Assembly (NCBI GenBank): GCA_016190945.1
Contig: JACPPO010000026.1
Span: forward strand, 1 to 32,040
Reading direction: 5' to 3'
Length of the DNA stretch: 32,040 nucleotides
DNA from: Acidobacteriota bacterium
GTDB lineage: Bacteria; Acidobacteriota; Vicinamibacteria; Vicinamibacterales; UBA2999
Shown here: positions 29,785 to 32,040 of the stretch, in pieces
Layout: every line of letters begins with the position of its first letter
Position numbering within the stretch: the first letter of the stretch is position 1
Made by a program: the position numbers and the translations under genes
The notes under the pieces: model-generated
Told to the model about the DNA's origin: nothing
The model's input: the letters and a program-made list of their open reading frames with translations, nothing else
The model's database searches: none

Positions 29785-31092
29785 TCAGGGACGGCGCCGG
29801 CCGGTCCGGCGGCCCGCCGACGGGCGAGCAGCCACGCCTGGCTGTCCTTCGCGGTGCGCCGGCCTTCGCGCCGCCTTTGCCTTGGCCCGCGTCCGTTCCT
29901 CGGCCTTTCGCGTCCGTATGGCGGCAATGCGTTCGGCCAGCGGAATCTCGAGCCTGGCCCGCGGCCGCGCACGGTAATCGAAATCGGGAAGCGTGACGCG
30001 TGGCAACGCCTTCCCTATCGCGCGCTCGATCGCCTGCAGGTCACCTTCCTCCTCCGGCGCCACGAAGGTAAACGCGTCGCCGGTGAGCTCGGCACGGCCA
30101 GTGCGGCCCACACGGTGGATGTAGTCGTCGGGCGCGACGGGCACATCGAAATTGACGACGTGGCTGAGCGCTTCGACGTCGATGCCGCGCGCCGCGATGT
30201 CGGTGGCGACCAGCACGCGATATTTCCCGCTCTTGAAGCCCGCGAGCGCCTCCGTCCGCTGCCCCTGCGACCGATTGCCATGAATGCGGGCGGCGTTGAG
30301 GCGGTACCGTACGAGCAGGTCCGCCAGCCGGTTCGCGCGATGCTTGGTCCGCGTAAAGACGAGCGCCTCCCGCAGGATGTTCCGCTCCAGGAGCTGGACG
30401 AGCAGCGGGCCCTTCAAATCCTGCGGCACCGGGTACACCGCCTGCGCGATGCCGACCGCCGGCGCGGCCTGACGCTGCTGGTTAATCATCGCCGGATTCT
30501 TCAGCATCTCCGACGCCAGCTTCCCGATGGGCGGCGGCATCGTCGCGCTAAAGAACATCGTCTGGCGGCGCGCCGGAATATGGCGAAGCACCCGGCGGAT
30601 ATCCGGCAGGAAGCCCATATCGAGCATGCGATCCGCCTCGTCCAGGACGAGGTGCTCGATGCCGTCCAGCTTTGCGTACGCCGAGCGGAAGTGATCGAGC
30701 AGCCGGCCTGGCGTGGCGACGATGACGTCCACCCCGCTGCGGAAGGCATGCTCCTGCGGTCCCATGCCGACACCGCCGTACACGGAGGCCCCCGTCACCG
30801 GCGTGTGCACCGCGAGGGCGTTCAGGTCTTCAAGGATCTGCGCGGCCAGCTCGCGCGTCGGCGTCAGTACGAGCGCGCGCGTCGTCCGGCGCGGGCGATC
30901 GATGAGGGAGTGGATGATCGGCAGCAGGAACGCCGCTGTCTTTCCGCTCCCGGTCATGGCGCAAGCGAGCACGTCGCGCCCGGCCACCGCCGGGGGGATC
31001 GCATCAGCCTGAATGGGCGTCGGCCGCGCAAAGCCGAGCTCACGGACGGCCTTCAGAAGGGCGGGATGGAGTTTGAACGACGAGAAAGGCAT
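29785..31092 (-). CDS. DEAD-box RNA helicase, RhlE-like
   Basis: ARPTPIQADAIP (Q motif), AMTGSGKTAAFLLP, VLDEADRMLDMGF, FSATMP, ATDIAARGIDV, HRVGRTGRA; basic C-terminal tail. Confidence 0.95.
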   Translation of the reverse strand: MPFSSFKLHPALLKAVRELGFARPTPIQADAIPPAVAGRDVLACAMTGSGKTAAFLLPIIHSLIDRPRRTTRALVLTPTRELAAQILEDLNALAVHTPVTGASVYGGVGMGPQEHAFRSGVDVIVATPGRLLDHFRSAYAKLDGIEHLVLDEADRMLDMGFLPDIRRVLRHIPARRQTMFFSATMPPPIGKLASEMLKNPAMINQQRQAAPAVGIAQAVYPVPQDLKGPLLVQLLERNILREALVFTRTKHRANRLADLLVRYRLNAARIHGNRSQGQRTEALAGFKSGKYRVLVATDIAARGIDVEALSHVVNFDVPVAPDDYIHRVGRTGRAELTGDAFTFVAPEEEGDLQAIERAIGKALPRVTLPDFDYRARPRARLEIPLAERIAAIRTRKAEERTRAKAKAARRPAHREGQPGVAARPSAGRRTGRRRP

Positions 31093-31107
31093 TCCACATC
31101 ATAGTTG

Positions 31108-31169
31108 GGGTGCGATGGTGCGCGGTGCGAGAATTGCGACGGTGCGGGCGCGAGGGTGCGAGGGTGCGG
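31108..31169. repeat. GGTGCGAG-type degenerate repeats, left side
   Basis: GGGGTGCGATGGTGCGCGGTGCGAGAATTGCGACGGTGCGGGCGCGAGGGTGCGAGGGTGCGG. Confidence 0.85.
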
Positions 31170-31283
31170 CAGCAATTGCGACGTTGGTCGCAAGAAAGGT
31201 TGGAATATTCTGCGTACCTAATCGCAGCGTCGGTGATATCCAGGACAATTGTGAGCGGCAGCGAGCCTGCAACGCGAGGAGGG

Positions 31284-31649
31284 ATGGCTGGTGCGCGTCA
31301 CTTTCGAGACCTCGTGTGCTGGCAGCTTGCGCGGGAGCTCAAACTCGCCCTGTATCAATTCGTTGATACGTCCCAGGTCAAGAAAGACTTCAAGTTTTGC
31401 GGCCAGGTTCGTGATGCGGCAGCTTCGGCCCCTCGGAATATCGCGGAAGGATTCGGCCGTCGAACGCACGCGGACTTCGCGCACTTTCTCGATGTCGCGC
31501 GTGCGTCACTGGGTGAGTGCCAGAACCACTTGCAGGACGCCGTCGACCGAGGCTATCTCTCGCCTGCCGATTTCAAGACCATGAATACCCTCGCCGAGCG
31601 CGCGTGCGGCGCGGTGGCCGGATTGCAGCGCCACTTACGTCAGCGATGA
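31284..31649 (+). CDS. Four-helix-bundle protein (S23/IVS-like family)
   Basis: ATG at 31284 after GAGGAGG: MAGARHFRDLVCWQLARELKLALYQF...QVRDAAASAPRNIAEGFGRRTHADFAHFLDVARASLGECQNHL. The listed ORF starts at 31110 inside the repeat tract. Confidence 0.92.
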   Translation: MAGARHFRDLVCWQLARELKLALYQFVDTSQVKKDFKFCGQVRDAAASAPRNIAEGFGRRTHADFAHFLDVARASLGECQNHLQDAVDRGYLSPADFKTMNTLAERACGAVAGLQRHLRQR

Positions 31650-31670
31650 GGTACCACTCGGTGTCCGATT

Positions 31671-31722
31671 CACCCTCGCACCCTCGCACCCTCCCACCTT
31701 CGCACCCCGCACCCCGCACCCA
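31671..31722. repeat. CTCGCACC-type degenerate repeats, right side, inverted relative to 31108-31169
   Basis: CACCCTCGCACCCTCGCACCCTCCCACCTTCGCACCCCGCACCCCGCACCC. Confidence 0.85.
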
Positions 31723-31800
31723 TACGGCCATCTTCATCCAGCCGTCTCTACCAGACGAGAATAAGAACTCTTGCGTCAAGGACAAGAAATATTGTAGAAC

Positions 31801-31829
31801 GGTGACCAGTGCGAAACGTCCTGGTCACC
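31801..31829. promoter_or_regulatory. Perfect 9-bp inverted repeat overlapping the start codon of the terminal gene
   Basis: GGTGACCAG (31801-31809), 11-nt spacer, CTGGTCACC (31821-31829). Confidence 0.65.
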
Positions 31830-32040
31830 TGGATTGGGAACACCGATCTGCGCGCACCGAAGGAGGCCGATGTCGTCGGAGTCGGCCCGATCGCGCAGGC
31901 CCTCGATGCTCGAGCGTTCGACGAAGCACTTCTGCTCTCGGACCACCCGGAGCTCGAGGTGGCGGCTTTCATCAAGTGGCTTCGGCACCGGACCTCGACC
32001 TCGCGGCAGGCAGCGTCCGAGAAGCTCTCAGGTCCCACAC
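31809..32040 (+). CDS. N-terminus of a CARF/RtcR-like sensor-domain protein, 3' truncated by window edge
   Basis: Not in the ORF track. GTG start: MRNVLVTWIGNTDLRAPKEADVVGVGPIAQALDARAFDEALLLSDHPELEVAAFIKWLRHRTSTSRQAASEKLSGPT. First-strand V-L-V-T-W-I-G-N-T and FDEALLLSDHP resemble CARF-type regulator N-termini. Confidence 0.5.
   Translation, partial: MRNVLVTWIGNTDLRAPKEADVVGVGPIAQALDARAFDEALLLSDHPELEVAAFIKWLRHRTSTSRQAASEKLSGPT

Noticed and set aside
31671-31722. CRISPR-like reading of the CTCGCACC repeats
   Set aside because: Units are short, degenerate and contiguous with no regular unique spacers.

Overview
A 32 kb, GC-rich chromosomal window, probably from an acidobacterial or similar environmental genome. 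The lineage is inferred from gene content only. Left part (1-22.2 kb) is mostly housekeeping: lon (5' truncated), engB/ysxC, rho, two polytopic membrane proteins (one with a C-terminal discoidin-like domain), an O-antigen-ligase-like protein, rpmE with a terminator, a MrfB/YprB-like exonuclease with a MrfA/YprA-like DUF1998 helicase (overlapping by ATGA), an APC permease, an SDR, an alpha/beta hydrolase, a ferredoxin-NADP-reductase-like flavoprotein, and a three-ORF pntAA-pntAB-pntB transhydrogenase. Right part (22.2-28.3 kb) is a patchwork accessory region: an intact hemerythrin gene plus a partial second copy joined to a signal-peptide ORF, an EF-hand remnant missing from the ORF track, a VapBC-like toxin-antitoxin pair with a palindrome upstream, a bacilliredoxin, orphan ORFs, a decayed ParE-type toxin with an antitoxin remnant, and a palindrome-rich block with no convincing gene. 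The last part has cystathionine beta-synthase, a DEAD-box RNA helicase, a four-helix-bundle gene bracketed by inverted GGTGCGAG repeats, and, at the right edge, the unlisted start of a gene resembling CARF/RtcR-type sensor N-termini, with a perfect 9-bp inverted repeat over its start codon. No rRNA, tRNA or CRISPR array was recognised. All calls come from reading the sequence; no database search was run.
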